A stretch of DNA of 64,000 bases from Paenibacillus kobensis NBRC 15729 (GCF_004000825.1 NZ_BILZ01000017.1:36365-100364), one strand, 5' to 3'; counted from the stretch's first letter, positions 9,028-17,532 are shown. Program-made: numbers and translations. Notes: generated by a model from the letters alone, not told the origin.

Positions 9028-9603
9028 TTGCCGGACATTAAAGTGAATCAAACGCTGGATTGCAAAGGTCTTGCTTGTCCAATGCCGATTGTGAAAACGA
9101 AGAAAGCGATGGATCAGCTTCAACCTGGTCAAGTTATAGAAGTGCAAGCGACAGATAAAGGCTCGCTTGCAGACATACAAGGATGGGCCAAGAATACGGG
9201 ACATCAGTACTTGGGGACTACGGAAGAAGGAGATGTTCTTAAGCATTTTATTCGTAAATCAAGTCCTAACGAGGTCAAGGAGGAGAAGAAGCATCCTCAT
9301 GTTGTGTCCAATGAAGAGCTTCATCAAATAATGGCCAGTAACAGTAAAACGACGGTTCTGGATGTTCGCGAGCCTGCTGAATATGCATTTAATCGCATTC
9401 CAGGCGCTATATCGATTCCTCTAGGTGATTTGGAAAGCCGTCTTGACGAGCTAAATCGGGAGGATGACATCCATGTTATCTGCCGCACTGGCGCCCGCAG
9501 CGATCTTGCCTGCCAGTGGCTGGCTGAGCAGGGCTTCAAGAAAGTAAAAAATGTAGAGCCGGGAATGTCCGAATGGACGGGAACAACAGAAGGAAATCAC
9601 TAA
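9028..9603 (+). CDS. TusA-rhodanese fusion sulfurtransferase (CstA-like)
   Basis: This 191-aa protein joins a TusA/SirA domain (residues 5-76) to a rhodanese domain (about 92-188). The TusA domain has the persulfide-carrying Cys17 in KGLACPMP. The rhodanese active-site loop is CRTGAR with Cys152. Both catalytic cysteines are intact, so it should accept and pass on sulfane sulfur. Staphylococcal CstA also combines these domain types. The start is a TTG with AAGGAGG 7 bases upstream; an ATG four bases earlier is out of frame. It opens an operon behind the CsoR-type operator. Confidence 0.93.
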   Translation: MPDIKVNQTLDCKGLACPMPIVKTKKAMDQLQPGQVIEVQATDKGSLADIQGWAKNTGHQYLGTTEEGDVLKHFIRKSSPNEVKEEKKHPHVVSNEELHQIMASNSKTTVLDVREPAEYAFNRIPGAISIPLGDLESRLDELNREDDIHVICRTGARSDLACQWLAEQGFKKVKNVEPGMSEWTGTTEGNH

Positions 9604-9634
9604 GACATAATAAACCCAACGGAGGTAATTAAAC

Positions 9635-10030
9635 ATGAGTACAAAAGTAGCCATTATCGCAAGCAACGGTGGATTATTCGATGCCTATAAAGTGTTCAAT
9701 ATCGCAACGGCTTCAGCGGCAACGGAAGCGGAGGTAGCTATTTTCTTCACCTTTGAAGGGCTGAACCTGATTCATAAGCAGGCGCATCACCAACTGCCGC
9801 TGCCGGCAGGCGCAGAGCATATTGCCGAAGGATTCAAGAATGCCAATATTCCAGGCATTCCTCAGCTCGTTCAAATGGCTCAAGAGTTAGGCGTCAAAAT
9901 CATCGCATGCCAAATGACGATGGATGTCATGAATTTGACGAAGGAAGATTTTATCGATGGCATTGAGGTTGGAGGCGCTGTTACTTTCCTTGATTTCGCC
10001 AAAGATGCAAATGTTACGTTAACGTTCTAA
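9635..10030 (+). CDS. DsrE/DsrF/DrsH-like sulfur-carrier protein
   Basis: This 131-aa protein has a Rossmann-like DsrE-type fold, beginning TKVAIIASNGGLFDAYKV and containing IACQMTMDVMN, whose Cys is the conserved persulfide-bearing position in this family. It is preceded by GGAGGTAATT. Its location between a TusA-rhodanese and a rhodanese-persulfide dioxygenase supports a role in relaying persulfide sulfur in the cytoplasm. Confidence 0.92.
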   Translation: MSTKVAIIASNGGLFDAYKVFNIATASAATEAEVAIFFTFEGLNLIHKQAHHQLPLPAGAEHIAEGFKNANIPGIPQLVQMAQELGVKIIACQMTMDVMNLTKEDFIDGIEVGGAVTFLDFAKDANVTLTF

Positions 10031-10053
10031 TTACCTTAAGGGGGAACTGACAG

Positions 10054-11208
10054 ATGGCTTCTTCGACAGAGCTAGAACTGAGCGTCATGACGGCTAAGGA
10101 ACTTACTCGAATCGTTCTGGCCAAGGAACAGCTGTTCATTCTCGACGTACGTAACGAAAGTGACTTTAACGATTGGAAAATCGAAGGGGATAGCATCGAG
10201 ATTATCAATATTCCCTACTTCGATCTGCTGGATGGCGTTGACGATTCATTGGATCAAATTCCTGACGGCAAAAAGGTGCTTGTTGTTTGCGCGAAAGAAG
10301 GGTCTTCGAAGTTCGTAGCGGAGCAAATTATCAAAGCGGGCAGAAGCAACGTGTACTACCTCGAAGGCGGCATGAAGTCATGGAGCGAGCACTTGGAGCC
10401 GGTAAAGATTGGTGAACTGAATCGCGGCGGGTCACTGTATCAGTTCGTTCGAATCGGCAAAGGCTGCTTGTCTTACATGGTAATTTCTAACGGCGAGGCA
10501 GCCGTCATTGATACGCTGCGGATGACGGATGTGTTTGAGCAAATCGCCAAAGAACAAGGTGCGCAAATCAAACACGCGCTTGACACCCATCTTCATGCCG
10601 ACCATATTTCCGGAGGACGGAAGCTTGCTGAGCGAACGGGCGCCGCCTATTGGCTGCCGCCCAAGGATGCTGAGGAAGTAACGTTCGATTACAAGAAGTT
10701 AGAGGAAGGCCATGACATTACGGTTGGAAGCACGACGATTCGCATTCAGCCGGTTTATTCACCGGGCCATACGATCGGCAGTACATCGTTTATTGTGGAC
10801 GACCAGTATTTGCTGACCGGAGATATCCTGTTTATTGAATCGATCGGCCGTCCCGACCTTGCAGGCAAAGCGGGGGACTGGGTTGGTGATCTGCGCGAAA
10901 CGCTTTACAGCCGTTACAAAAAGCTGTCGAAGGATTTGATCGTGCTTCCGGCTCATTTTGGCAAAGTGACCGAATTGGGCGAAGGCGGCAAAGTGATGGC
11001 TAGACTGTCTGATCTTTATAAGAATAATCCGGGACTAAACATTCAGGAAGAGGAGCGGTTTCGCCGCACGGTTACGGAGAATTTGCCTCCGCAGCCGAAT
11101 TCGTATCAAGAGATACGGCAGACCAATATGGGGAAATTGACGCCAAGCGAAGAAGAACAACGCGAGATGGAAATCGGGCCAAACCGATGTGCTGTGCATG
11201 ATAAATAA
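10054..11208 (+). CDS. Rhodanese-persulfide dioxygenase fusion (CstB/ETHE1-like)
   Basis: This 384-aa protein has an N-terminal rhodanese domain (about 10-115) with active Cys79 in CAKEGS, and a metallo-beta-lactamase-fold dioxygenase domain (about 125-350). The metal ligands appear as THLHADH (His179, His181, Asp183, His184), PGHT (His239) and GD near 257. Fe(II) persulfide dioxygenases of this type oxidise low-molecular-weight or glutathione-like persulfides to sulfite. The sulfite would then need the exporter encoded downstream. The ribosome site AAGGGGGAA precedes the ATG. The Cys-loop lacks the usual Arg, so its thiosulfate transferase activity may differ. Confidence 0.93.
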   Translation: MASSTELELSVMTAKELTRIVLAKEQLFILDVRNESDFNDWKIEGDSIEIINIPYFDLLDGVDDSLDQIPDGKKVLVVCAKEGSSKFVAEQIIKAGRSNVYYLEGGMKSWSEHLEPVKIGELNRGGSLYQFVRIGKGCLSYMVISNGEAAVIDTLRMTDVFEQIAKEQGAQIKHALDTHLHADHISGGRKLAERTGAAYWLPPKDAEEVTFDYKKLEEGHDITVGSTTIRIQPVYSPGHTIGSTSFIVDDQYLLTGDILFIESIGRPDLAGKAGDWVGDLRETLYSRYKKLSKDLIVLPAHFGKVTELGEGGKVMARLSDLYKNNPGLNIQEEERFRRTVTENLPPQPNSYQEIRQTNMGKLTPSEEEQREMEIGPNRCAVHDK

Positions 11209-11226
11209 AAAGGAGGAGTAAACGGG

Positions 11227-11454
11227 ATGAAAACAGATCTTGTTGTGGATACGAAAGGAATGGCATGTCCGATGCCGATTGTGAAAGCGAAGAAAGCGTT
11301 GGACGGGCTTGCTAGCGGTCAGGTGATGGAGGTGTTGTCGACGGATAAAGGCTCCGTAAACGACTTCCAAGCATGGGTTAAGCAAACCAATCACGAGCTC
11401 CTCGGTCATGAGGAAGACAATGGAATCCATAAGTTTTATGTAAAAAAAGTATAG
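11227..11454 (+). CDS. TusA-family sulfur carrier protein
   Basis: This 75-aa protein is a stand-alone TusA with Cys14 in KGMACPMPIVKAKKA, preceded by AAAGGAGGAG. It closely resembles the TusA half of the first gene of the operon, so the operon carries two paralogous carriers. It is the last gene before a strong inverted repeat. Confidence 0.93.
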   Translation: MKTDLVVDTKGMACPMPIVKAKKALDGLASGQVMEVLSTDKGSVNDFQAWVKQTNHELLGHEEDNGIHKFYVKKV

Positions 11455-11458
11455 ATGG

Positions 11459-11496
11459 AATAAGCGAACATGACCCTCGTCGTGTTCGCTTATTTC
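11459..11496. terminator. Strong inverted repeat between convergent genes
   Basis: AATAAGCGAACA (11459-11470) and TGTTCGCTTATT (11483-11494) form a perfect 12-bp stem with a 12-base loop. It ends the sulfur operon and overlaps the stop codon of the convergent zinc-ribbon gene, so it probably serves both strands. The T-run is short. Confidence 0.7.
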
Positions 11497-11660
11497 AAAC
11501 TATCAAAAACAATGGTTACGCCCAGTGAGCAGTAGGTCTCTTCTCTGTAATGGCCTTGCGGGCAAAACTTGGTCGTGCAAACCGCGTCGCGTTCCGCGTG
11601 AAGCTTGTGATTGCAGACCGGGCATTTGTTTTCGAAAAGAGATAATAATTTGGTCAGCAC
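11490..11660 (-). CDS. Small zinc-ribbon-like protein (56 aa)
   Basis: A minus-strand frame from a GTG at 11660 to a TAA at 11490 encodes 56 residues. It contains four metal-binding-type cysteines, as KCPVC in the first half and TKFCPQGHY plus a further Cys in ETYC, together with His residues, the layout of a small zinc ribbon. The GTG is preceded by GGGGTG. The protein ends beside the shared hairpin. I know no function for this family; the plus-strand frame over the same bases looks random. Its place inside the sulfur locus may be chance. Confidence 0.7.
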   Translation of the reverse strand: MLTKLLSLFENKCPVCNHKLHAERDAVCTTKFCPQGHYREETYCSLGVTIVFDSLK

Positions 11661-11772
11661 ACTTCACACCCCATTCCTATTTACTTACTTGGTTTTATTA
11701 TAATAGGGATCGGATTATTCGTACACTGTTATTTAATTGAATGTCATCTTAGAACTAGAATGGGGGCGACCA

Positions 11773-12570
11773 ATGGACGTTTTGCTGTTTATCGTCACCT
11801 TTTTACTCGGATTAGTCGGTTCCTTCTTTTCGGGACTGCTGGGAATTGGCGGCGCCATTATTAACTATCCGCTATTGTTATATGTGCCTTCTCTATTCGG
11901 TGTTGCACATTTCTCCGAGCATCAGGTCTCGTCCATTAGCATGTTCCAGGTTTTTTTCTCATCGCTAGCGGGACTACTGGCATTCCGAAAAAGCAATAAA
12001 ACGAGAACTGGATCGGCAGTCATACACAGAGGGCTTGTACTGTATATGGGCAGCAGCATTCTGGCCGGAAGTCTGGCTGGCGGATTTATATCTGCTGAAT
12101 TGCATGGTAATGCGATTAACATTATGTACGGTATTCTTGCCGTTGTTGCCGTTATACTTATGCTAATCCCAGGAAAAGGGACGGAGGAAACCTATGCGGT
12201 TGATCTTCGTTTTAATAAATATATTGCGGTAGGAGCTGCTTTTGGAGTTGGAATTGTGTCAGGCATCGTAGGTGCCGGAGGGGCATTCATTCTTATTCCG
12301 ATCATGCTGACGGTTCTGAAGATTCCAACTCGAACGACTATAGCATCTTCGCTTGCGATCGTCTTTATATCTGCAATCGGCGGAGTCATCGGGAAAATAG
12401 CGGGGGGAGATATTCCGTTCTGGCCAACTGTCTATATCGTTATCGGTAGCTTAATCGGTGCGTCGCTTGGCTCTAAGGTAAGCTCCAGAGTCAATGTTAA
12501 AGTGCTGCGATACGGTTTGATTGTGCTGATTATGTTCACGGCTATAAAGATTTGGGCGTCTATCCTTTAA
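11773..12570 (+). CDS. TauE/SafE-family sulfite exporter
   Basis: This 265-aa membrane protein has about eight helices in two homologous halves, each carrying the family's Gly-rich motif (GLLGIGGAII near the start and GIVGAGGAFILIP in the second half). TauE/SafE proteins export sulfite or organosulfonates. Here it would remove the sulfite made by the persulfide dioxygenase. I start it at the ATG at 11773, which has GGGGGCG upstream; an ATG at 11737 would add 12 residues without a ribosome site. A TATAAT lies at about 11697, so it may have its own promoter. Confidence 0.92.
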   Translation: MDVLLFIVTFLLGLVGSFFSGLLGIGGAIINYPLLLYVPSLFGVAHFSEHQVSSISMFQVFFSSLAGLLAFRKSNKTRTGSAVIHRGLVLYMGSSILAGSLAGGFISAELHGNAINIMYGILAVVAVILMLIPGKGTEETYAVDLRFNKYIAVGAAFGVGIVSGIVGAGGAFILIPIMLTVLKIPTRTTIASSLAIVFISAIGGVIGKIAGGDIPFWPTVYIVIGSLIGASLGSKVSSRVNVKVLRYGLIVLIMFTAIKIWASIL

Positions 12571-12616
12571 TGTTTTTGTCTGCTTCCGAGATGATGGTCA
12601 GAAAGGAGCTCATAGA

Positions 12617-12985
12617 ATGATATTTGTTTATATCTTGGCCAGTGCAGTGGTATTGCGGGTTCTGTATGGGCTCTTGCCGGTACCTTCTCTTCGTTATATT
12701 CAAGGCAAGGAAGAGGGGGAGACGGCGAATAACGATCTCAATGTGAAAATGCTCGATGTCCGGGATGCCTCCGATTATTGGAAGAGGAATATTCCCGGCT
12801 CGATTAACATATCGCTCGGGCGTCTGCCGTACGTTTGGCGCAAACAGCTTTCTATAGATGACGTTGTTGTCATTTTGTCACCAAGCCGTTCTCACAGCAG
12901 AAAGGCAGCCCGCATTCTGCGAAGAAGGGGATTTAGGCGGTTATATGCGACGCGCTGCGGCATCTGTTCTCCTTGGATGAAATAG
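12617..12985 (+). CDS. Membrane-anchored rhodanese-like protein lacking the catalytic Cys
   Basis: This 122-aa protein has an N-terminal membrane anchor (about residues 1-20) and a rhodanese fold recognisable from MLDVRDASDYWKRNIPGSINI. At the active-site loop it reads LSPSRSHSR where active enzymes have Cys-x4-Arg, so the catalytic Cys is missing. A CGIC pair near the C terminus might be redox-active or bind metal. It follows the sulfite exporter closely, with AAAGGAG before the ATG, and is probably a non-catalytic sulfur-locus protein. Confidence 0.85.
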   Translation: MIFVYILASAVVLRVLYGLLPVPSLRYIQGKEEGETANNDLNVKMLDVRDASDYWKRNIPGSINISLGRLPYVWRKQLSIDDVVVILSPSRSHSRKAARILRRRGFRRLYATRCGICSPWMK

Positions 12986-13064
12986 CGGTCGTTCCTATTG
13001 ATTGGTTGAGGCTAATTAAGGAAACGATAAAGCAATGAAAATCGAAGGGAGCTGAACGATAACG

Positions 13065-13448
13065 ATGTTCCACTATACGGTTGAAACGACCAAAACACCC
13101 GATCAAGCAATCGAAGCGCTGACGGAAAATTTGAAGACCGAGAGCTTCGGCGTTTTATGGCAGTTGGATTTGAAGGGTAAGCTCAATGAGAAGGGCGTCG
13201 AGTTCGACATGCCATATTACATCCTTGAGGTATGCAATCCGGTGGAAGCGAAGCGCGTTCTGTCGGAAAATCCGCTGGTCGGCTATTTCCTCCCTTGCAA
13301 GCTGGCCGTGTATGCGGAGAACGGCAAGACGAAGATCGGCATGCCGAAGCCGACGTCGTTCATGGGAATGATCGAGAGCGAGGCTCTGATGAGCATTGCT
13401 GCTGATATTGAGCAGCGGCTGACCGCATGTATCGATAAGAGTATTTAA
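13065..13448 (+). CDS. DUF302 domain protein
   Basis: This 127-aa protein is a single DUF302 domain, recognised from the start YTVETTKTPDQAIEAL, the central EVCNPVEAKRVL and the FLPCKLAVY strand. DUF302 proteins are small cytoplasmic proteins of unknown biochemical role that often occur with sulfur or redox genes, which fits here. It is preceded by GGGAG and ended by a clear terminator. Confidence 0.88.
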   Translation: MFHYTVETTKTPDQAIEALTENLKTESFGVLWQLDLKGKLNEKGVEFDMPYYILEVCNPVEAKRVLSENPLVGYFLPCKLAVYAENGKTKIGMPKPTSFMGMIESEALMSIAADIEQRLTACIDKSI

Positions 13449-13477
13449 AAGCAGCTTTAAGGCCAGAACTCTAATCT

Positions 13478-13517
13478 GAACTCTAATCTGAATCGGATTA
13501 GAGTTCTTTCTCTTTTT
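13478..13517 (+). terminator. Rho-independent terminator
   Basis: An 11-bp perfect stem (GAACTCTAATC at 13478-13488 with GATTAGAGTTC at 13496-13506) is followed by TTTCTCTTTTT. The left arm is preceded by a second copy of AACTCTAATCTG at 13468, which could form an alternative stem. Confidence 0.85.
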
Positions 13518-13545
13518 GAACAGCGAGAACCTGACATGCTATCAT
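13516..13545 (+). promoter_or_regulatory. Probable hssR promoter
   Basis: TTGAAC (13516-13521), an 18-base spacer and TATCAT (13540-13545) lie about 50 bp upstream of the response-regulator start, directly after the previous terminator. Confidence 0.45.
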
Positions 13546-13594
13546 GACATCAATGGTATTTATAGCTTAGAGGCAGGAAAGGTCGGAGCGGGAA

Positions 13595-14275
13595 ATGATG
13601 AAGCATTTGCTTCTTGTCGATGACGATGCACAAATTAGGGAGCTTCTTCGGTATGTGCTGTCGAAGGAAGGGTATCGAGTGTACGAGGCGCCGGACGGGT
13701 TGGAAGCGGTCAAGAAGATGCAGGAGGCTGCGATCGATCTAGCCATAATCGATGTGATGATGCCGGGAATGGACGGGTACGAGCTATGCGACCACATTAG
13801 ACAAAATTACGATATTCCGGTCATCATGCTTACGGCACGCGATCAACTGTCGGATAAGAAGCTCGGGTATGAGAACGGAACGGACGAGTATGTAACAAAG
13901 CCGTTCGAACCCGAGGAGATCGTCTTCCGAGTCAAAGCGTTGTTTCGACGGTATCACCGTGTGTCCAGCGATCTTATCCGGATGAACCGAATTGTAATCG
14001 ACCGGCAGAACATCGAAGTGTCCGATGGGGAGAGCGTGCTGCTGTTGCCGATGAAGGAATTCGAGCTGCTCTCTCAGCTGGCACAGTACCCGGGAAGGCT
14101 GTTCTCTCGCGACGAGCTGATCCGGCTCGTATGGGGAGCGGATTACGAGGGCGATGACCGGACGGTGGATGTCCATATTAAACGGCTGCGGCAGCGGTTC
14201 GCCGATTATGCGGACGATTTCGCGATTCAGACCGTGCGCGGCGTAGGCTATAAGGTAGAGGTGAAGACGCATTGA
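13595..14275 (+). CDS. hssR: Heme-responsive response regulator HssR
   Basis: This 226-aa OmpR/PhoB-family regulator has a receiver domain with phosphoacceptor Asp53 and the switch Lys in YVTKPFE, and a winged-helix domain with YEGDDRTVDVHIKRLRQR. Stretches such as YDIPVIMLTARDQLSDK and the GTDEYVTKPFE region match what I know of staphylococcal HssR more closely than generic OmpR regulators. In that system HssS senses toxic heme exposure and phosphorylated HssR switches on the hrtAB heme pump, which here lies directly downstream. The gene overlaps hssS by 4 bp. Confidence 0.9.
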   Translation: MMKHLLLVDDDAQIRELLRYVLSKEGYRVYEAPDGLEAVKKMQEAAIDLAIIDVMMPGMDGYELCDHIRQNYDIPVIMLTARDQLSDKKLGYENGTDEYVTKPFEPEEIVFRVKALFRRYHRVSSDLIRMNRIVIDRQNIEVSDGESVLLLPMKEFELLSQLAQYPGRLFSRDELIRLVWGADYEGDDRTVDVHIKRLRQRFADYADDFAIQTVRGVGYKVEVKTH

Positions 14276-15654
14276 AGTCGTTATATTTTCGAGTCCTCCT
14301 CACGACGATAGCGGTAATCCTCGCGAGCAGCATGCTGGGCTTTCTCTTCTCGAATATGTACTATCATGCGAAGCTGAAGCCGTTCAACGACGAGAAGCTG
14401 ATGAACATAGCGGTGCAAATGAAGCAGTTCGCGGAGAAGGAGACTGAGACGGATGATGCGGAAGCGTATTTGCGTAATGCGGCAGCGCTCGGTTATCAAA
14501 TTTACATCACGGACGGGCAAGGGGATGACCGGTACTACGGGCACGAATTCCGCGCACGGGATTTGGCAGATTCGACGGTTGCCTCGGTCATTAGCGGAGA
14601 GCTCTATCACGGCGTTGCCCGATTTCCGAACAAACCGTTCATCTCAGGCTTCTTCGAAAACTCGCTAAGCAATACCGTCGGTATGCCCATTCAACTGAAT
14701 AACCGGAATTATGCTTTGTTCATACGGCCGGATGTCATTTTGCAGTTCGGCGAGCTGCGTATTTTCTTTGCGTTAATCGGTCTGCTTGCCGTCGTCATTA
14801 GCGTACTTATTTTTCTGCTGAGCACGAGGTATTTGGTCAAGCCGATCGTACGTCTGTCCGAAGCGACGCAGCGAGTTGCCCAAGGGAATTATAATCTCGA
14901 ATTGCCGATCCGAAGAAGGGATGAAATCGGGCAACTGGCGGAGCATTTTACGAGCATGAGCCGTGAATTGGAGCGGGTTGATCAGGCGCGGCAGCAATTC
15001 GTATCGAATGTGTCGCATGAGATTCAATCTCCGCTCACATCGATCCAAGGTTTTGCCAAGGTGCTGTCAGAGCGTGATCTGCCAACCGAAGAGAGGGAGC
15101 ACTACGCCTCGGTTATCGAGCAAGAAAGCCGCCATCTCTCGCTGCTCAGCAAACAATTGCTGCTGCTGTCGTCGCTGGAGCAAGGGAACGAAGCTTTGAA
15201 CAAGCAGACCTTTTCCTTGCGGGATCATATCCGTCAAACCGTGCAGGTGCTCCAATGGAAGATCGAGGAGAAGGAGCTGCTGCTGAAAATATCCGTGCCC
15301 GATTCGATTATGCTGAATGGGGATGAGGTGCTGCTCATGCAGGTGTGGATGAATTTGCTTAGCAATGCCGTCCATCATATCCCAAGCGGAAGCAGCATTG
15401 AAATACGGGCGGAGCAGACGAATTCGCAATGCGTCATCTCGATTCGGGATACAGGTCCGGGCATTGCGTCTGAGCATTTGCCATTCCTATTCGACCGGTT
15501 CTATCGGGCGGACCGCGCACGCGAGCGTTCATCCGGCCGGACGGGACTAGGGCTTGCGATTGTAAGAAAAATTGTACAAATTCACGACGGTAGCATCGAG
15601 GTCGCCAGCTCACCCAGCGGGACGGTCTTTACGGTGACATTACCGCAGTTGTAA
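14272..15654 (+). CDS. hssS: Heme sensor histidine kinase HssS
   Basis: This 460-aa kinase has two membrane helices (about 8-26 and 160-182) around an extracytoplasmic sensor domain, then HAMP, a HisKA box with His249 in SHEIQSP, and an ATPase domain with N and G boxes (GTGLGLAIV-type). The sensor domain contains YYGHEFR, YHG and a GFFENSLSNTVG stretch and ends near FIRPD, all features I associate with HssS. It starts at a TTG overlapping the hssR stop. It should sit in the cytoplasmic membrane and drive HssR. Confidence 0.9.
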   Translation: MKSLYFRVLLTTIAVILASSMLGFLFSNMYYHAKLKPFNDEKLMNIAVQMKQFAEKETETDDAEAYLRNAAALGYQIYITDGQGDDRYYGHEFRARDLADSTVASVISGELYHGVARFPNKPFISGFFENSLSNTVGMPIQLNNRNYALFIRPDVILQFGELRIFFALIGLLAVVISVLIFLLSTRYLVKPIVRLSEATQRVAQGNYNLELPIRRRDEIGQLAEHFTSMSRELERVDQARQQFVSNVSHEIQSPLTSIQGFAKVLSERDLPTEEREHYASVIEQESRHLSLLSKQLLLLSSLEQGNEALNKQTFSLRDHIRQTVQVLQWKIEEKELLLKISVPDSIMLNGDEVLLMQVWMNLLSNAVHHIPSGSSIEIRAEQTNSQCVISIRDTGPGIASEHLPFLFDRFYRADRARERSSGRTGLGLAIVRKIVQIHDGSIEVASSPSGTVFTVTLPQL

Positions 15655-15660
15655 CACGTT

Positions 15661-15693
15661 ATTCATTCGCCGTTCATTTTCGCTTCCTATACT
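15661..15693 (+). promoter_or_regulatory. Putative HssR direct repeat and hrtB promoter
   Basis: ATTCATT (15661-15667) and GTTCATT (15672-15678) form a direct repeat with an 11-bp period, followed by TATACT (15688-15693) as -10. There is no good -35, which suits an activator-dependent promoter. The staphylococcal HssR site is GTTCATATT-N2-GTTCATATT, also with an 11-bp period; here it reads ATTCATTCG-CC-GTTCATTTT. Confidence 0.7.
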
Positions 15694-15720
15694 TTAACCA
15701 TGAAGAAGGAGGGAAGCAGA

Positions 15721-16818
15721 ATGTATCTGGCTCTGCGCGAAATGCGGTTTGCTAAAGCTCGGTATTCATTAATTGCAACAATCATGGTGCTTATCGCTTT
15801 TCTGGTTCTGTTCATCACGGGTCTTGCGCAAGGACTTGCCTATGATAATGCCTCTTCCGTTCAAAATATGGCGGCAACTCATTTTGTTCTGGAACAGGGT
15901 TCGAATCACCGGTTCACCCGGTCCCAGGTTGATCACGCCAAGCTTGAAGCCGCTGAACGGATCGTCGGCAAGAACAACGCCGAACTGCTTGGCTTGCGAA
16001 TGACGACGGTCGTTCCGTTCGGCGGAACGAAGAAAGTGGACGTTACGATTCTCGCCGTTGAGCCGGACGGCTGGCTGTCGCCAGCGGTCATAACGGGCTC
16101 GTCCCTATCGGCTGATGCAGCGGGACAAGTCATGGTCGATCAGAAGCTTTCGGAAGAAGGAGTGTCGATCGGCACGATTCTCGTCGATCAACCATCGGGA
16201 ACGAAGTTCACCGTCAGCGGCTTTGTCAGGAACGAGTCGTTCAGCCATGCGCCGGTCGTATTTGTGAATCAGCGGGATTGGCTCGCCATTCAATCGCAAG
16301 CAGACCAACCCGTATATAATGCCATCGCCATTAAAGGCGCAACGGCACAAGGGAGCGAGCTTCAAGCCGCGTTGCCCGGCATGGAGGTGATTAAGAAGTC
16401 TGCCGCCGTGTCGGCAATTCCGGGATACAAGGAAGAGCAGGGCACCTTAACGATGATGATCGTGTTCTTGTTTATCATTTCCGCTTTTGTGCTGGCCGTA
16501 TTTTTCTATGTCATTACGATTCAGAAAACAAGCCAGTTCGGCATCTTAAAAGCAATAGGAGCCCGCACCGCTTACTTGGCGAGGAGCGTAACGCTGCAAG
16601 TGTTGGTGTTGTCGGTCGGCAGCCTGGTACTGAGCGGTATATTGGTCCGATTATTTGAAATCGCATTGCCCGAATCGATGCCGTTCCGGCTAGGTTCCTC
16701 CACCTTCGTATGGACGTCCGCGGTCTTCATTGCGATGTCTGTGTCAGGTTCATTATTCTCGGTGTGGAAGGTTGCGCGAATCGACGCATTGGATGCGATA
16801 GGGAGGGCGGCTGCATGA
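15721..16818 (+). CDS. hrtB: Heme efflux ABC permease HrtB
   Basis: This 365-aa FtsX/MacB-type permease has one N-terminal helix, a roughly 200-residue extracytoplasmic domain and three C-terminal helices. Its start MYLALREMRF and the first helix with LVLFITGLAQGLAYDN match the HrtB/DevC branch. With HrtA it forms the heme-detoxifying pump controlled by HssRS. I use the ATG at 15721 behind AAGGAGGG; an ATG at 15700 lies in front of that ribosome site. The stop overlaps the hrtA start. Confidence 0.9.
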   Translation: MYLALREMRFAKARYSLIATIMVLIAFLVLFITGLAQGLAYDNASSVQNMAATHFVLEQGSNHRFTRSQVDHAKLEAAERIVGKNNAELLGLRMTTVVPFGGTKKVDVTILAVEPDGWLSPAVITGSSLSADAAGQVMVDQKLSEEGVSIGTILVDQPSGTKFTVSGFVRNESFSHAPVVFVNQRDWLAIQSQADQPVYNAIAIKGATAQGSELQAALPGMEVIKKSAAVSAIPGYKEEQGTLTMMIVFLFIISAFVLAVFFYVITIQKTSQFGILKAIGARTAYLARSVTLQVLVLSVGSLVLSGILVRLFEIALPESMPFRLGSSTFVWTSAVFIAMSVSGSLFSVWKVARIDALDAIGRAAA

Positions 16819-17492
16819 AGAACCGGTTGGAATTACGGGCGATCACTCGCTCTTTCGAAGACGGCGGCACGGCGAGGGTCATTCTTGATAAGTTGGATTT
16901 TAAAGCGGCCGAAGGGGAGCTCGTTGCCGTCATCGGTCCGTCGGGATCAGGCAAAAGTACGTTTCTGTCCGTGGCGGGAGCGCTGCTTGAACCGTCAAGC
17001 GGCGAAGTGCTGCTCGATGGCGAACCGATCAACCGTATGGGCAAGCAGGAGCTTGCCGATGTCAGGCTCCGGAAGCTCGGATTTATTTTTCAGAGCGCCA
17101 ATCTGATTCCTTACTTGAAAGTGGAAGAGCAATTGAGACTGGTCGCGAATCTTGCGGGAGTCAGCAAGACGAAGGCGGCCGAACGGGCTCGGGAGCTTCT
17201 CGATCAGATGGGACTGTCCCATCGCCGGACGGCTTACCCGGAGAAGCTCTCCGGAGGGGAGCGGCAGCGGGTCGCGATCGCAAGAGCCTTGATGAACGAT
17301 CCGTCTGTACTGTTCGCGGACGAACCGACTGCAAGCTTGGATGCGGCGCGGGGGCTTGATATCGTCCAGATGCTCGCACGGCAAGTGAAGGAGCGGAACA
17401 AGAGCGCGGTGATGGTGACGCATGACGAGCGGGTGTTGGCTTGGTGCGATAGAGTGTACGTTCTCGAGAACGGGAAATTAATTGAGCAATAG
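16815..17492 (+). CDS. hrtA: Heme efflux ABC ATPase HrtA
   Basis: This 225-aa ATPase has Walker A GPSGSGKST, Q-loop in IFQSANLIPYLKV, signature LSGGERQR and Walker B LFADEPT, the pattern of MacB/HrtA-type ATPases. It energises HrtB. The start ATG at 16815 overlaps the hrtB stop (ATGA), showing translational coupling; a frame extending further upstream is only hrtB read in another frame. Confidence 0.92.
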   Translation: MKNRLELRAITRSFEDGGTARVILDKLDFKAAEGELVAVIGPSGSGKSTFLSVAGALLEPSSGEVLLDGEPINRMGKQELADVRLRKLGFIFQSANLIPYLKVEEQLRLVANLAGVSKTKAAERARELLDQMGLSHRRTAYPEKLSGGERQRVAIARALMNDPSVLFADEPTASLDAARGLDIVQMLARQVKERNKSAVMVTHDERVLAWCDRVYVLENGKLIEQ

Positions 17493-17532
17493 CAAGGATT
17501 AAACTACTGTGCGAGTTAATAAATACGATATG

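Noticed and set aside
11525..11740. Plus-strand frame of 71 codons
   Set aside because: It overlaps the minus-strand zinc-ribbon frame, which has the better coding character; the plus frame has no ribosome site.
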